This document shows positions 6,076 to 12,475 of a stretch of 12,475 bases of DNA, piece by piece; the stretch's first letter is position 1; each line of letters starts with the position of its first letter. The notes beneath the pieces were generated by a model, which saw only the letters and a program-made list of their open reading frames with translations, did no database searches and was not told where the DNA came from. Position numbers and translations under genes: made by a program. Location of the stretch: contig JAQUCQ010000058.1 in NCBI GenBank assembly GCA_028686145.1, forward strand, positions 1 through 12,475, in the 5' to 3' direction. This stretch comes from Desulfuromonadaceae bacterium (GTDB lineage Bacteria; Desulfobacterota; Desulfuromonadia; Geobacterales; Pseudopelobacteraceae).

Positions 6076-7668
6076 GTGGGTCGCATAAATTTTAACAGCC
6101 TTACAACCCGCCTGATTCTCTTGGGTATGGTTTTTATCACCCTGGGAGGGATCGCACGGGCTTTTTTTCTCGGCAACTACTTGCGCAAAGGCGTAACCGA
6201 AGCGGCTTCTGCTCAACTGCTCTCTATGGCCACGTATGTTGCGAAGAATATCGACTACAATATCGTCGAACGCCGCGAAATGCTGGAGCATATTGCGGTA
6301 AGGATTCCACTGTCACTACTGCATAACCGGAAACAGTTGCAGAAATGGCTGGGTGAACGTAATGACATCAATCCGCTGTTCTCACAAGGCATAGCAGTAC
6401 TCGGTTTATCGGGAGTCATGCTGGCTAACTATCCCGCAACTGCCAATCGGGGCGACAGATCTTTCTCAGATCGCGATTATTTTCAACAGGCCTTGAAAGG
6501 TAAGTTCGCCATTGGCCGTCCCGTCATCGGCCGTATTTCCAAAGTACCGGTGCTGCCGATGGCGATGCCAATTTGTGATCACGCTGGAAAAGTATGTGCT
6601 GTTCTTCTGGGGGTATCGGCACTTAATTCTTCGAATTTTCTCGATTCGTTGTATACCACCCGTGTCGGCACCACGGGCGGTCTGGTGCTCGTATCGCCAC
6701 GTGACAAATTGTTTGTCGGAGCTTCGGATGCTGACATTGCCCTCAAGCCGACTTCAGAAAAAGATACCTACCTGCAACAGGGTCAAGTCACAAAAGGGTT
6801 TCGTGGAGCAGGGCTTAATGCCAGACGTGGAATCGAAGAGTTGACTGCTATTGCTTCGGTGCCCAGTAGCGGATGGCTTGTTGTGTCACGACTGCCGACC
6901 AGCGAAGTATATTTGCCGCTCACCCGCCTGCGCCCTTTCATACTGAATAATACGGCCATCATCGTACCGATTTTCTTGCTCATCATGTTGTTTATATTGC
7001 GCCGTGTGATGCGTCCGCTTAAGAACGCCGCATACCATGCCGACCGAATGACTCGTGGTGAAATACCTTTCGAGCCATTGCCGGTGGTGCATAACGATGA
7101 AGTTGGCCACCTGACGGCGGCATTCAATCGCGTTTTGTCGAAATTAATTGAAAGTCGCGCTGAACTTGAACATCTTTCCCTTCACGATACTTTGACCGGT
7201 CTACCCAATCGCCAACTGTTGGCTGATCGCATGACACTGTCGCTGGCGCGCCTCCAGCGCAACAAGGGTCAAATCGCAGTATTGTTTCTGGATTTAAATG
7301 GTTTCAAGAAGATCAATGACAGCCTCGGGCATGAGGCGGGTGATGCGGCGTTGCGTGCAGTGGCCGACCGCTTGCGTGTATCGATGCGGAGTGAAGACAC
7401 CCTGGCGCGGGTGGGTGGGGACGAGTTTGTCATCCTGATAGCCGACCTGTGTGATAACGCCAAAATGGTGGCGGAATTGGTGGCAAACAAATGTCTGAAA
7501 GTTTTCCAGAACTCTTTTATCATCAATGATACCCCGTGCCAGTTGGGTACCTCTATCGGCATCGCCGTCGGCAGTAGTGCATCATCTGCCGATATGTTGC
7601 TGATGGCTGCGGATAAGGCCATGTATCGGGCCAAAGAAGCGGGAGATGGCACATACTACTGGGCGTAA
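6076..7668 (+). CDS. Membrane diguanylate cyclase: Cache sensor, HAMP, GGDEF
   Basis: The protein has 530 residues. It starts at GTG 6076, supported by AGGAG at 6062-6066, 9 nt upstream. A membrane helix (12-34), a periplasmic double-Cache-like region (about 40-280, with RSFSDRDYFQQAL and GRPVIGRIS typical of Cache_1), a second helix (286-309), a HAMP linker (308-362) and a GGDEF domain (363-530) follow. The active-site motif is GGDEF at 447-451, and the inhibitory I-site RxxD (R438-D441) lies five residues before it. N414 and D423 in INDSLGHEAGD are the guanine-contacting positions. Retention of Asp at 423 fits a c-di-GMP synthase, not the Hypr enzymes of Geobacter that carry Ser there and make cAMP-GMP. 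No EAL domain follows. The periplasmic ligand is unknown. It stands alone between a terminator and a convergent gene 2 nt away. Confidence 0.93.
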   Translation: MGRINFNSLTTRLILLGMVFITLGGIARAFFLGNYLRKGVTEAASAQLLSMATYVAKNIDYNIVERREMLEHIAVRIPLSLLHNRKQLQKWLGERNDINPLFSQGIAVLGLSGVMLANYPATANRGDRSFSDRDYFQQALKGKFAIGRPVIGRISKVPVLPMAMPICDHAGKVCAVLLGVSALNSSNFLDSLYTTRVGTTGGLVLVSPRDKLFVGASDADIALKPTSEKDTYLQQGQVTKGFRGAGLNARRGIEELTAIASVPSSGWLVVSRLPTSEVYLPLTRLRPFILNNTAIIVPIFLLIMLFILRRVMRPLKNAAYHADRMTRGEIPFEPLPVVHNDEVGHLTAAFNRVLSKLIESRAELEHLSLHDTLTGLPNRQLLADRMTLSLARLQRNKGQIAVLFLDLNGFKKINDSLGHEAGDAALRAVADRLRVSMRSEDTLARVGGDEFVILIADLCDNAKMVAELVANKCLKVFQNSFIINDTPCQLGTSIGIAVGSSASSADMLLMAADKAMYRAKEAGDGTYYWA

Positions 7669-7670
7669 CG

Positions 7671-8003
7671 TTATTTAATCTGGCACATAAACCGCTGGCA
7701 GACGTTAGGGCGTTGCTCGTAGATTGAACATTTCCCTTCCTTCAGGAATTCGCAACCGTTTTCGATGAGCAGTTTATGGCGGCCAATCAGGGAGAATTGA
7801 AGGCGGGTGGCGCCGATTAAGCGTAACTGGTTATATTCAATACCGGTGATATTAACTGCGGGAAATGAACGGCAGCATGCTGCATCACATTCGTTGCAAA
7901 GACTGTCGCCAGGTGAAGGATAATCCAGAAGTACGCCGTGCCTCTTCTTTTTCGAGCGACTACTCCACAACATATTGGCACCATACTCCCCGGACAAAGC
8001 CAT
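7671..8003 (-). CDS. YkgJ-family cysteine-cluster protein
   Basis: A small 110-residue protein with the cysteine pattern of the YkgJ family (putative zinc- or iron-chelating domain). The pattern is C36-x2-C39-x3-C43-C44, then C84 (GCEFL), C92 (GKCSIYEQRP), C102 and C107. The closing segment CSIYEQRPNVCQRFMC is nearly diagnostic. Eight cysteines could hold one or two metal sites; the biochemical role of the family is not established. The start is uncertain. The ATG at 8003 has no clear Shine-Dalgarno (a run of T precedes it), and the ATG at 7973, which removes ten residues, has only a distant GGGGAG. All cysteines lie downstream of both. It converges on the cyclase gene with a 2-nt gap and has no operon partner. 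Confidence 0.85.
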   Translation of the reverse strand: MALSGEYGANMLWSSRSKKKRHGVLLDYPSPGDSLCNECDAACCRSFPAVNITGIEYNQLRLIGATRLQFSLIGRHKLLIENGCEFLKEGKCSIYEQRPNVCQRFMCQIK

Positions 8004-8139
8004 AAAAAAAGCTTGAATGCCAATACCATGACAGGGCCATATATAAGCGAAAGAGTCAAGACAAATGACAGGTAGTTCATCAACGCTGCGTGAGCACTCA
8101 CAGCATCAAAGACGTCTTGCAAACGCAGCGACACAACTC

Positions 8140-8209
8140 CGCTTTACCCGAAATAGCTGCCTATGCCTCCTCTTAAACAAATCAATACCCGATTTTTCTG
8201 GGTAAAGCG
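8140..8209. repeat. 10-bp inverted repeat between YkgJ and DUF3443 genes
   Basis: CGCTTTACCC (8140-8149) and GGGTAAAGCG (8200-8209) are exact reverse complements 50 nt apart. The right copy also closes a small ACCC/GGGT hairpin with its neighbour at 8187-8203. It lies just past the 3' end of the DUF3443 gene. It could help end that transcript or be an operator for the YkgJ gene, but no T-run terminator is present on the reverse strand. Confidence 0.4.
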
Positions 8210-8222
8210 CGCATTTTTTAAA

Positions 8223-9953
8223 TCAGTAGGCCCAATAAGGGCCACTGCCCAGACTGGAATTTGTATTTTGGATGCCGATAAAGACATTCCGGCCGAAAAA
8301 GAAGGGAAGTCCCCAATCGAAACCACCGCCTCCACTGCTCCCGCCAACTTCGCTGAAAACCCTGCTACCGGTGCTAACGAGGCTGTTGAAATTGCCTATC
8401 TGGAAAGCAACCGTCCCGCTCGGTGAACCGAAAGCCCCGGTGGTGGTGGCGGACAGGGATATGGTTGTCGCAGGGCAGTAAAAACCGATGCCGGGAGAGG
8501 AACAATTGGGAAGCAGACTAGCGGGGGCACCGAAAAACAACCCGTTCGAGCCGCTGTCTATGAAGCTGGAAGTCGTTGATTGTACGCCGTTAAAGGTGGT
8601 GGTAGTTGTGAATTCGCCAAACAAGCTGGCGGGGTACGTCGTCACCGCGACTGGCGTATTGTTGGATTGGGTTCCAATTCCCAGAATGAGACTGCCGTTG
8701 ACCGAAGGTACCCCTCCCAGAGGAATGGCCGGCAGTTGCACCAGAACTCCATTATTGTCCTGAGGAAGGTGTACCACCGGGTTCTGCACTTGAGTGGCGG
8801 TCGGCACAGTAGTCCCGGTGCAGACCGACCCGTTGCAGGCAAAGTAGATGCCGATATTTGCGCTGGAGGCGCACTGCGCCCCGCAATCCTGTGCAAAAAG
8901 GCCAACCCCTAGGATACCGTTGAGCCCAGCAACGGCAGGGCTGGCATCGGCATTCAGGCACGTGCTGGGGCGGGTGCCAAAGGTGGCATCAACGACCTGT
9001 ATCGGCACCTGAATGGCGGGCTCGTTTCCCAGGATAACAGTTGCCATCTGGACCGGCCCCCAATCCGAAGAGCCATCTCCGAACTGGATACACTCTGCCA
9101 ATGCTCCGGAAGCGACTGTTACTTGAGGCAGAACAAGATTCGTGCTCAAGGCTTGCTTGAAAATGCGCAGCCCAAAACTCCCCGTGTCCAGCAGGATGTC
9201 GGTAACCACCTGGCAGGTTGAGGTGCCGGGTGTACAGACCGTGACGCTTACACAGGGTTTGTTGGTGTACGACCCACTTGAGCAGAGTGAGCCATTTACG
9301 GTAATGGGCAGCACGTTGGCCTGACTGCTCCCACCCGTGACCGTCAGAGTAGTCGCACCCGAGATGCCTCCCGATGTGGCTGTGATCGTGGTGGTACCGA
9401 TGCCGACAGCGGTCGCCCTGCCGGTGCTACCGGCAACATTGCTGATGGTGGCAACTGATGTGGCCGACGAACTCCAGATTGCCGACGTGGTCAGATCCCG
9501 GGTCGTGTTGTCCGAAAATGTTCCTGTGGCGCTGAACTGTTGGGATGTCCCAAGGACGATGCTCGGATTTGCCGGAAGAACAGTGAGCGACACGAGCGTT
9601 GCCGGCGTGATCGAGAGAGTGGCCGAACCTGATATTCCTCCCGACGTAGCCGTAATTGTGGTGGTGCCGATGCCGACAGAGGCCGCCACAGCAATGGTGC
9701 CAGCAACATTGCTGACGGTGGCGACAGATGGGTCCGACGAACTCCAGGTTACCAATGTGGTCAGATTACTGGTCGTGTTGTCTGAGAACGTCCCGGTGGC
9801 GCTAAACGACTGGGACATTCCGACAGCTATAACTGAATTTGCCGGAGTAACGACAATGGAAAGCAATTTTTTTGGCGTTGAATTGCCACCCCCGCCACAG
9901 CCGGCAATCAATGTAAGCAGTAGCAACAGTATGAAGAGATTATTTGATTTCAC
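8223..9953 (-). CDS. Lipoprotein with two bacterial Ig-like (BIG2) repeats and a DUF3443, pepsin-like C-terminal domain
   Basis: The protein has 576 residues and starts at GTG 9953, with GGGGTGG about 8 nt upstream. A signal peptide ends in the lipobox IAGC with C19, followed by glycines, so it should be a lipid-anchored exported protein. Residues 31-116 and 121-206 are two BIG2-type repeats of 90-residue period, sharing FSATGTFSDNTT and VGIGTTTITATSGGISG. Residues 215-576 match DUF3443. That region shows DTGS (256-259), FGDGS (291-295), NGILGVG (345-351), DSGS (466-469) and FFFGRNVFIG (551-560). These occur in the order of landmarks in pepsin-type aspartic proteases, with Phe at the place of the flap tyrosine. 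Ten or more cysteines suggest disulfides outside the cytoplasm. It overlaps the DUF2844 gene by 14 nt. DUF3443 membership is confident; proteolytic activity is inference. Confidence 0.88.
   Translation of the reverse strand: MKSNNLFILLLLLTLIAGCGGGGNSTPKKLLSIVVTPANSVIAVGMSQSFSATGTFSDNTTSNLTTLVTWSSSDPSVATVSNVAGTIAVAASVGIGTTTITATSGGISGSATLSITPATLVSLTVLPANPSIVLGTSQQFSATGTFSDNTTRDLTTSAIWSSSATSVATISNVAGSTGRATAVGIGTTTITATSGGISGATTLTVTGGSSQANVLPITVNGSLCSSGSYTNKPCVSVTVCTPGTSTCQVVTDILLDTGSFGLRIFKQALSTNLVLPQVTVASGALAECIQFGDGSSDWGPVQMATVILGNEPAIQVPIQVVDATFGTRPSTCLNADASPAVAGLNGILGVGLFAQDCGAQCASSANIGIYFACNGSVCTGTTVPTATQVQNPVVHLPQDNNGVLVQLPAIPLGGVPSVNGSLILGIGTQSNNTPVAVTTYPASLFGEFTTTTTFNGVQSTTSSFIDSGSNGLFFGAPASLLPNCSSPGIGFYCPATTISLSATTTGAFGSPSGTVAFQIGNFNSLVSTGSRVFSEVGGSSGGGGFDWGLPFFFGRNVFIGIQNTNSSLGSGPYWAY
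9336..9863 (-). repeat. Tandem 270-bp repeat encoding the two Ig-like domains
   Basis: Two in-frame units (about 9606-9863 and 9336-9593) are clearly similar at nucleotide as well as protein level, with blocks such as TCGGACAACACGAC and ACGTCGGGAGG conserved or nearly so. The period is 270 bp (90 codons). This points to duplication of a domain within the gene and a potential site for recombinational change in copy number. Confidence 0.7.
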
Positions 9954-10404
9954 CGATACCCACCCCTGATGGGATTAAACTCGGCACATAGGCCCGGCCC
10001 TGAAGATTCCGCATGTGCCCCCACTTTTCGACAACAGTGGAATTTGTTGAAAGTTTTTGACGGTTTGTGCCGTATCTGCGCTCCGCTTTCTGCCGTGCAG
10101 CCGAATATTCACCCCAGTAGGCACCGAGAAGCTGTGTAAGGTCAGGATTCACGTAACCATTCCAGGCAATGCCGAACACGACCCCGGAGGGAGAAACGTA
10201 TTCCCGCACGGTCATAGCGTCAGACACGATCTCCTCAACAGTATAGCCTTTGTGGGCGGTTGTGGCGCGGTGCACCGCCTGGAGCACCTTACGATCTACA
10301 GCAATTGTATCCACGCCTCCTCCCAGAACGGCATGGGCCCACTGGGCGTGCCCGATGGCAACAAAGAACATCATAAACCCCGGAATTAGCAGTGTTCGCT
10401 TCAT
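9940..10404 (-). CDS. Exported DUF2844 protein
   Basis: A 154-residue protein with a strong site (AGGAGG, complement of 10415-10420) 10 nt before the ATG. Residues 1-25 form a classical signal peptide ending in a probable cleavage site after AHA. The mature part begins VLGGGVDTIAVD, and continues with YTVEEIVSDAMTVREYVSPSG and VFGIAWNGYVNPDLTQLLG, the hallmark of DUF2844. The family has no known function. In Burkholderia-type genomes DUF2844 and DUF3443 genes are, as I recall, commonly neighbours. Here their frames overlap by 14 nt, so translation is probably coupled and the two products may act together outside the cytoplasmic membrane. It could be a chaperone, inhibitor or secreted partner of the DUF3443 protein; none of this is shown by sequence. 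Confidence 0.87.
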   Translation of the reverse strand: MKRTLLIPGFMMFFVAIGHAQWAHAVLGGGVDTIAVDRKVLQAVHRATTAHKGYTVEEIVSDAMTVREYVSPSGVVFGIAWNGYVNPDLTQLLGAYWGEYSAARQKAERRYGTNRQKLSTNSTVVEKWGHMRNLQGRAYVPSLIPSGVGIGEIK

Positions 10405-10591
10405 AAAAGGTCAGCCTCCTCTACAAGGCAAAATCGTGAAACACAATCACGTACGAAAATGCACAGCATTACTTCTTTTTATACTTCAACTTTTCATATA
10501 ATAAGCAATTTATAATTAGAAAAACTGATCGTGGACCTTCCAAAAGGCTGAATCACGCAGGCAATAGGCCGGCAAGAAGCAGACGTGCAGC

Positions 10592-11365
10592 TTAGATGCC
10601 TGCATACCATTCATACCCCTGGTCTTCCCAATAGCCTCCTTTTCCGCCAGCTATTCCGGAAAAATCCTCGACGAGTTCGATGCGCATAACATATTTTGCC
10701 ATTTTATACCCCAATTGGCGTTCCAGGCGCAGCCGAAGAGGCGCACCGTTGGCAATGGGCAACGGTTTGTCGTTGAGCTCATAAGCAAGAATTGTTTGCG
10801 GGTGAAATGCGTCTTCCATATCAATGCTTTCGTAATAAGGAGAACCCCCATCATCCATGGGATCAGCACAGTGGAACACGACATAGCGAACAGTAGGTTT
10901 TGGCCGCACTTCTTCTAGCAGTGCACTCAAACGAGCTCCTTTCCACTTTCCAATAGCACTCCACCCTTCAACGCAATCGTGCCGGGTTGTCTGGGTTCGA
11001 TGCGGAAGAGCCCGGACATCAACAAGCGAAAAACTCATGGGGCGCTCAACCAATCCTCCAACCTTTAGCCGATAGTCGGCAAACCCGTTGTCCGCCAGGA
11101 AAGTGTATTCGGGATTGTTCGGCATTGCGGTCCCGTTGCTTCTGAAAGCGGGAGACCGGTCGGCTTCCGTGAATTCCTGCGCCATCGCCTTCCGTGAAAG
11201 AATCAGTCTTTGTGTTCTATAGCTTGCTTTTTCCCCAACTCCCAAGACCTTGGAAAACCAGGCTGACTCCGACAGTTTCTGGCACCCTGCCAGTGTCAAC
11301 GCACAGACACCGGCACATGTGCGCGCTAGCAGACTTCTCCGGGTCAATCCGCTGTTTTTACTCAT
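10592..11365 (-). CDS. Tat-exported molybdopterin-dependent oxidoreductase (YedY / sulfite-oxidase fold)
   Basis: The protein has 257 residues; GGAGG lies about 6 nt before the ATG. The N-terminus holds a twin-arginine signal (LTRRSLLART, R9-R10) followed by a lipobox-like LAGC with C28, so it may be a Tat-exported lipoprotein. The fold of oxidoreductase molybdopterin-binding proteins is indicated by RHDCVEGWSAIGKWKGARL (128-146), where C131 should be the sulfur ligand of molybdenum. PLRLRLERQLGYKMAKYVMR (209-228) and the final YWEDQGYEW (245-253) fit as well. The closest known type is MsrP/YedY, which repairs methionine sulfoxide in the periplasm; sulfite- or other substrate oxidoreductases share the fold. 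Electrons would come from or go to the cytochrome b encoded just upstream, whose stop overlaps this start by 8 nt. Substrate is unassigned. Confidence 0.9.
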   Translation of the reverse strand: MSKNSGLTRRSLLARTCAGVCALTLAGCQKLSESAWFSKVLGVGEKASYRTQRLILSRKAMAQEFTEADRSPAFRSNGTAMPNNPEYTFLADNGFADYRLKVGGLVERPMSFSLVDVRALPHRTQTTRHDCVEGWSAIGKWKGARLSALLEEVRPKPTVRYVVFHCADPMDDGGSPYYESIDMEDAFHPQTILAYELNDKPLPIANGAPLRLRLERQLGYKMAKYVMRIELVEDFSGIAGGKGGYWEDQGYEWYAGI

Positions 11366-12200
11366 GTCCAGCCTCCGACTTTATTCGATAACTTCCGGTA
11401 ATCATCGAGCGAATATTGTTCCAAAAACCGGTAACAACAACCTGAAACAGGTGAATGGCAGTAAAGGCAACCAAGATCCACGCAACAACAAAATGAATTG
11501 TGCGCGTGGATTGCCGGCCGCCAAACACGTCAACCCAGCCTGGGAACAGCGCATCAATACCGGGAGACATTCCGAAGCCGTTCAGGATAATTAATGGAAT
11601 CAGTATAAAAATCACCCCGATATAGGCCAGTTTTTGCAGTATGTTGTAATTCTTTGCCGCTTCGCCGGTCGGATGCCGAAGCAAAAGATGATCTCTGAGC
11701 GTCTTGCCTATTGAATACCAATCTCGTCTTGTCGGCAAAAGATCCCTCCGCAGATGCCTGCTGAAAACAGAATAGCTCACCAGACATACGCTGTTGATCA
11801 CAAGCAGCCACGCAAAAAACAGGTGCCAGCGACGCGCCATCGACAACCACCTGTTCCCCGGAATGGTGAGCCAGGACGGGAACCCGCGCTCTTCCAACTC
11901 CCCGTTCCGGCCATTGGAGGCGCCCAAAATTCCGGTGGTCGTGAATTCCCGCCCAAAAAATTTTGTGACGCCGACAGTTCCGCCGCTGTCACTTTCCGCA
12001 CTTTTTATTTCCAACAGAGGAGGAGTACCGGTGTACGAAGACTTTCCCCAGAAGAGCTCGGGGTTGGCATTGAAAATGTTAAGGCCGCTCATCAGGAGTG
12101 TGGGAAGAAGGAGAACCATGAGCCAGTGCATAATACGTACGGGTAACGAGTGCCGATAATAGAGGCGCCCCGTAGAATCAGAGCTTGTCGAATCAGTCAT
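11358..12200 (-). CDS. Cytochrome b561-type membrane subunit, redox partner of the molybdoenzyme
   Basis: The protein has 280 residues and a GAGGAG (complement of 12206-12211) 5 nt before the ATG. Four membrane helices are visible, near 22-41, 124-146, 190-211 and 234-258. Candidate heme-ligand histidines are H17 or H25 (start of helix 1), H126 (RRWHLFF), H236 (TIHFVVAW) and H250 (AIHLFQ), a pattern fitting di-heme b-type cytochromes. The roughly 80-residue loop between helices 1 and 2 is long for the smallest members and should face the periplasm, where the oxidoreductase sits. It is the first gene of a two-gene operon and would link the quinone pool to the molybdoenzyme. Which direction electrons flow is not visible. 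Confidence 0.9.
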   Translation of the reverse strand: MTDSTSSDSTGRLYYRHSLPVRIMHWLMVLLLPTLLMSGLNIFNANPELFWGKSSYTGTPPLLEIKSAESDSGGTVGVTKFFGREFTTTGILGASNGRNGELEERGFPSWLTIPGNRWLSMARRWHLFFAWLLVINSVCLVSYSVFSRHLRRDLLPTRRDWYSIGKTLRDHLLLRHPTGEAAKNYNILQKLAYIGVIFILIPLIILNGFGMSPGIDALFPGWVDVFGGRQSTRTIHFVVAWILVAFTAIHLFQVVVTGFWNNIRSMITGSYRIKSEAGHE

Positions 12201-12365
12201 AAGGACTCCTCGGAAAGCCTTACTTACTGCCGCAGTGGAAAGACATAACGAAACGGCACCTTACCTGCTAAAGATATCACAAATCATACATATCGCAACT
12301 TCACACTTAATCAGCATGCAGCCCGCCACTGTCTGGAATATTGGCCTGACAATGAGGCACATTTC

Positions 12366-12394
12366 AATTTAACCTTATTGTAATATTTTCACAA
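12366..12394 (-). promoter_or_regulatory. Possible promoter of the cytochrome b-molybdoenzyme operon
   Basis: On the reverse strand TTGTGA (complement of 12389-12394) is followed after 17 nt by TAAATT (complement of 12366-12371), four of six to each consensus hexamer. It implies a leader of about 160 nt. It overlaps the -35 of the promoter facing the other way. Confidence 0.35.
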
Positions 12395-12415
12395 AGCACG
12401 TATTGTCTCTATAAT
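12388..12415 (+). promoter_or_regulatory. Sigma-70-type promoter of the gene starting at 12469
   Basis: TTCACA (12388-12393, five of six) is followed after 16 nt by a perfect TATAAT (12410-12415). The start site would be near 12422, about 47 nt before the start codon at 12469. Confidence 0.65.
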
Positions 12416-12468
12416 CACGGACAGGCAACAACCGCGACAGGTATTCATTTGGCTGGTGGAGGATTGTC

Positions 12469-12475
12469 ATGAGAG
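12469..12475 (+). CDS. Start of an unidentified gene (runs off window)
   Basis: An ATG at 12469 is preceded by GGAGG (12458-12462) at 6 nt and by a consensus-like promoter. Only two codons (Met-Arg) are visible, so the product cannot be named. It is divergent from the cytochrome b operon. Confidence 0.6.

Noticed and set aside
6076..7668. Cyclase as the source of the riboswitch ligand (Hypr-type)
   Set aside because: The diagnostic position is Asp (D423), as in c-di-GMP synthases.
7817..8134. Minus-strand 105-codon frame with a hydrophobic stretch, a possible small membrane protein
   Set aside because: It overlaps most of the YkgJ gene in another frame, starts at a GTG with GGAG only 2 nt away, and ends in unstructured sequence; the YkgJ cysteine pattern identifies the real frame.
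9337..9969. Plus-strand open frame of 210 codons, Val/Pro-rich
   Set aside because: It is the mirror of the Ig-like repeats of the DUF3443 lipoprotein; its apparent internal repeat comes from that duplication.
10435..10451. CGTGA...TCACG inverted repeat upstream of the DUF2844 gene as an operator
   Set aside because: Five-base arms are too short to distinguish from chance, and no known operator matches.

Overview
The window looks like chromosomal DNA of a Geobacter-type delta-proteobacterium (Desulfuromonadales / Geobacterales). The evidence is a GEMM-I riboswitch of the Geobacter subtype, the Tex N-terminus, strong Shine-Dalgarno sites, moderately GC-rich coding DNA, and a Tat-exported molybdoenzyme paired with a b-type cytochrome. 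The species cannot be fixed from sequence alone. No rRNA, tRNA, CRISPR array, transposase or phage gene was seen. Layout: (1) 1-256, minus strand, is the N-terminal piece of tex. (2) 421-1534, plus strand, is a promoter, a GEMM-I aptamer with an overlapping intrinsic terminator, and an unassigned protein with two membrane helices. (3) 1531-2790, minus strand, is a radical SAM enzyme whose stop codon overlaps that of the riboswitch gene. (4) 3045-5821, plus strand, is an aldo/keto reductase, an MFS exporter and a NimA-like flavin split-barrel protein. This set suggests detoxification or xenobiotic handling and ends at a 17-bp perfect hairpin. (5) 5922-7668, plus strand, is a good promoter, a short leader that can fold into a pseudoknot-like structure, and a membrane-bound Cache-HAMP-GGDEF diguanylate cyclase. 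(6) 7671-8003, minus strand, is a YkgJ-type cysteine-cluster protein. (7) 8223-10404, minus strand, is a translationally overlapped pair: a secreted DUF2844 protein and a lipoprotein with two bacterial Ig-like repeats and a DUF3443 domain. (8) 10592-12200, minus strand, is an overlapped pair: a Tat-signal molybdopterin oxidoreductase (YedY/sulfite-oxidase fold) and its four-helix cytochrome b. (9) 12388-12475, plus strand, is a promoter, ribosome-binding site and start codon of a gene running off the window. Two themes stand out. First, cyclic-dinucleotide signalling occurs twice: a riboswitch resembling the cAMP-GMP-sensing GEMM-Ib subtype controls an uncharacterised membrane protein, and a separate cyclase keeps the Asp and I-site typical of true c-di-GMP synthases. 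Second, the DUF3443 protein carries every sequence landmark of a two-lobed pepsin-like aspartic protease: two DTG/DSG motifs, a flap-like FGDGS, a hydrophobic NGILG segment and a C-terminal FFFGRNVF segment. It is made together with the small secreted DUF2844 protein. This pair is the best candidate in the window for an undescribed extracytoplasmic system.
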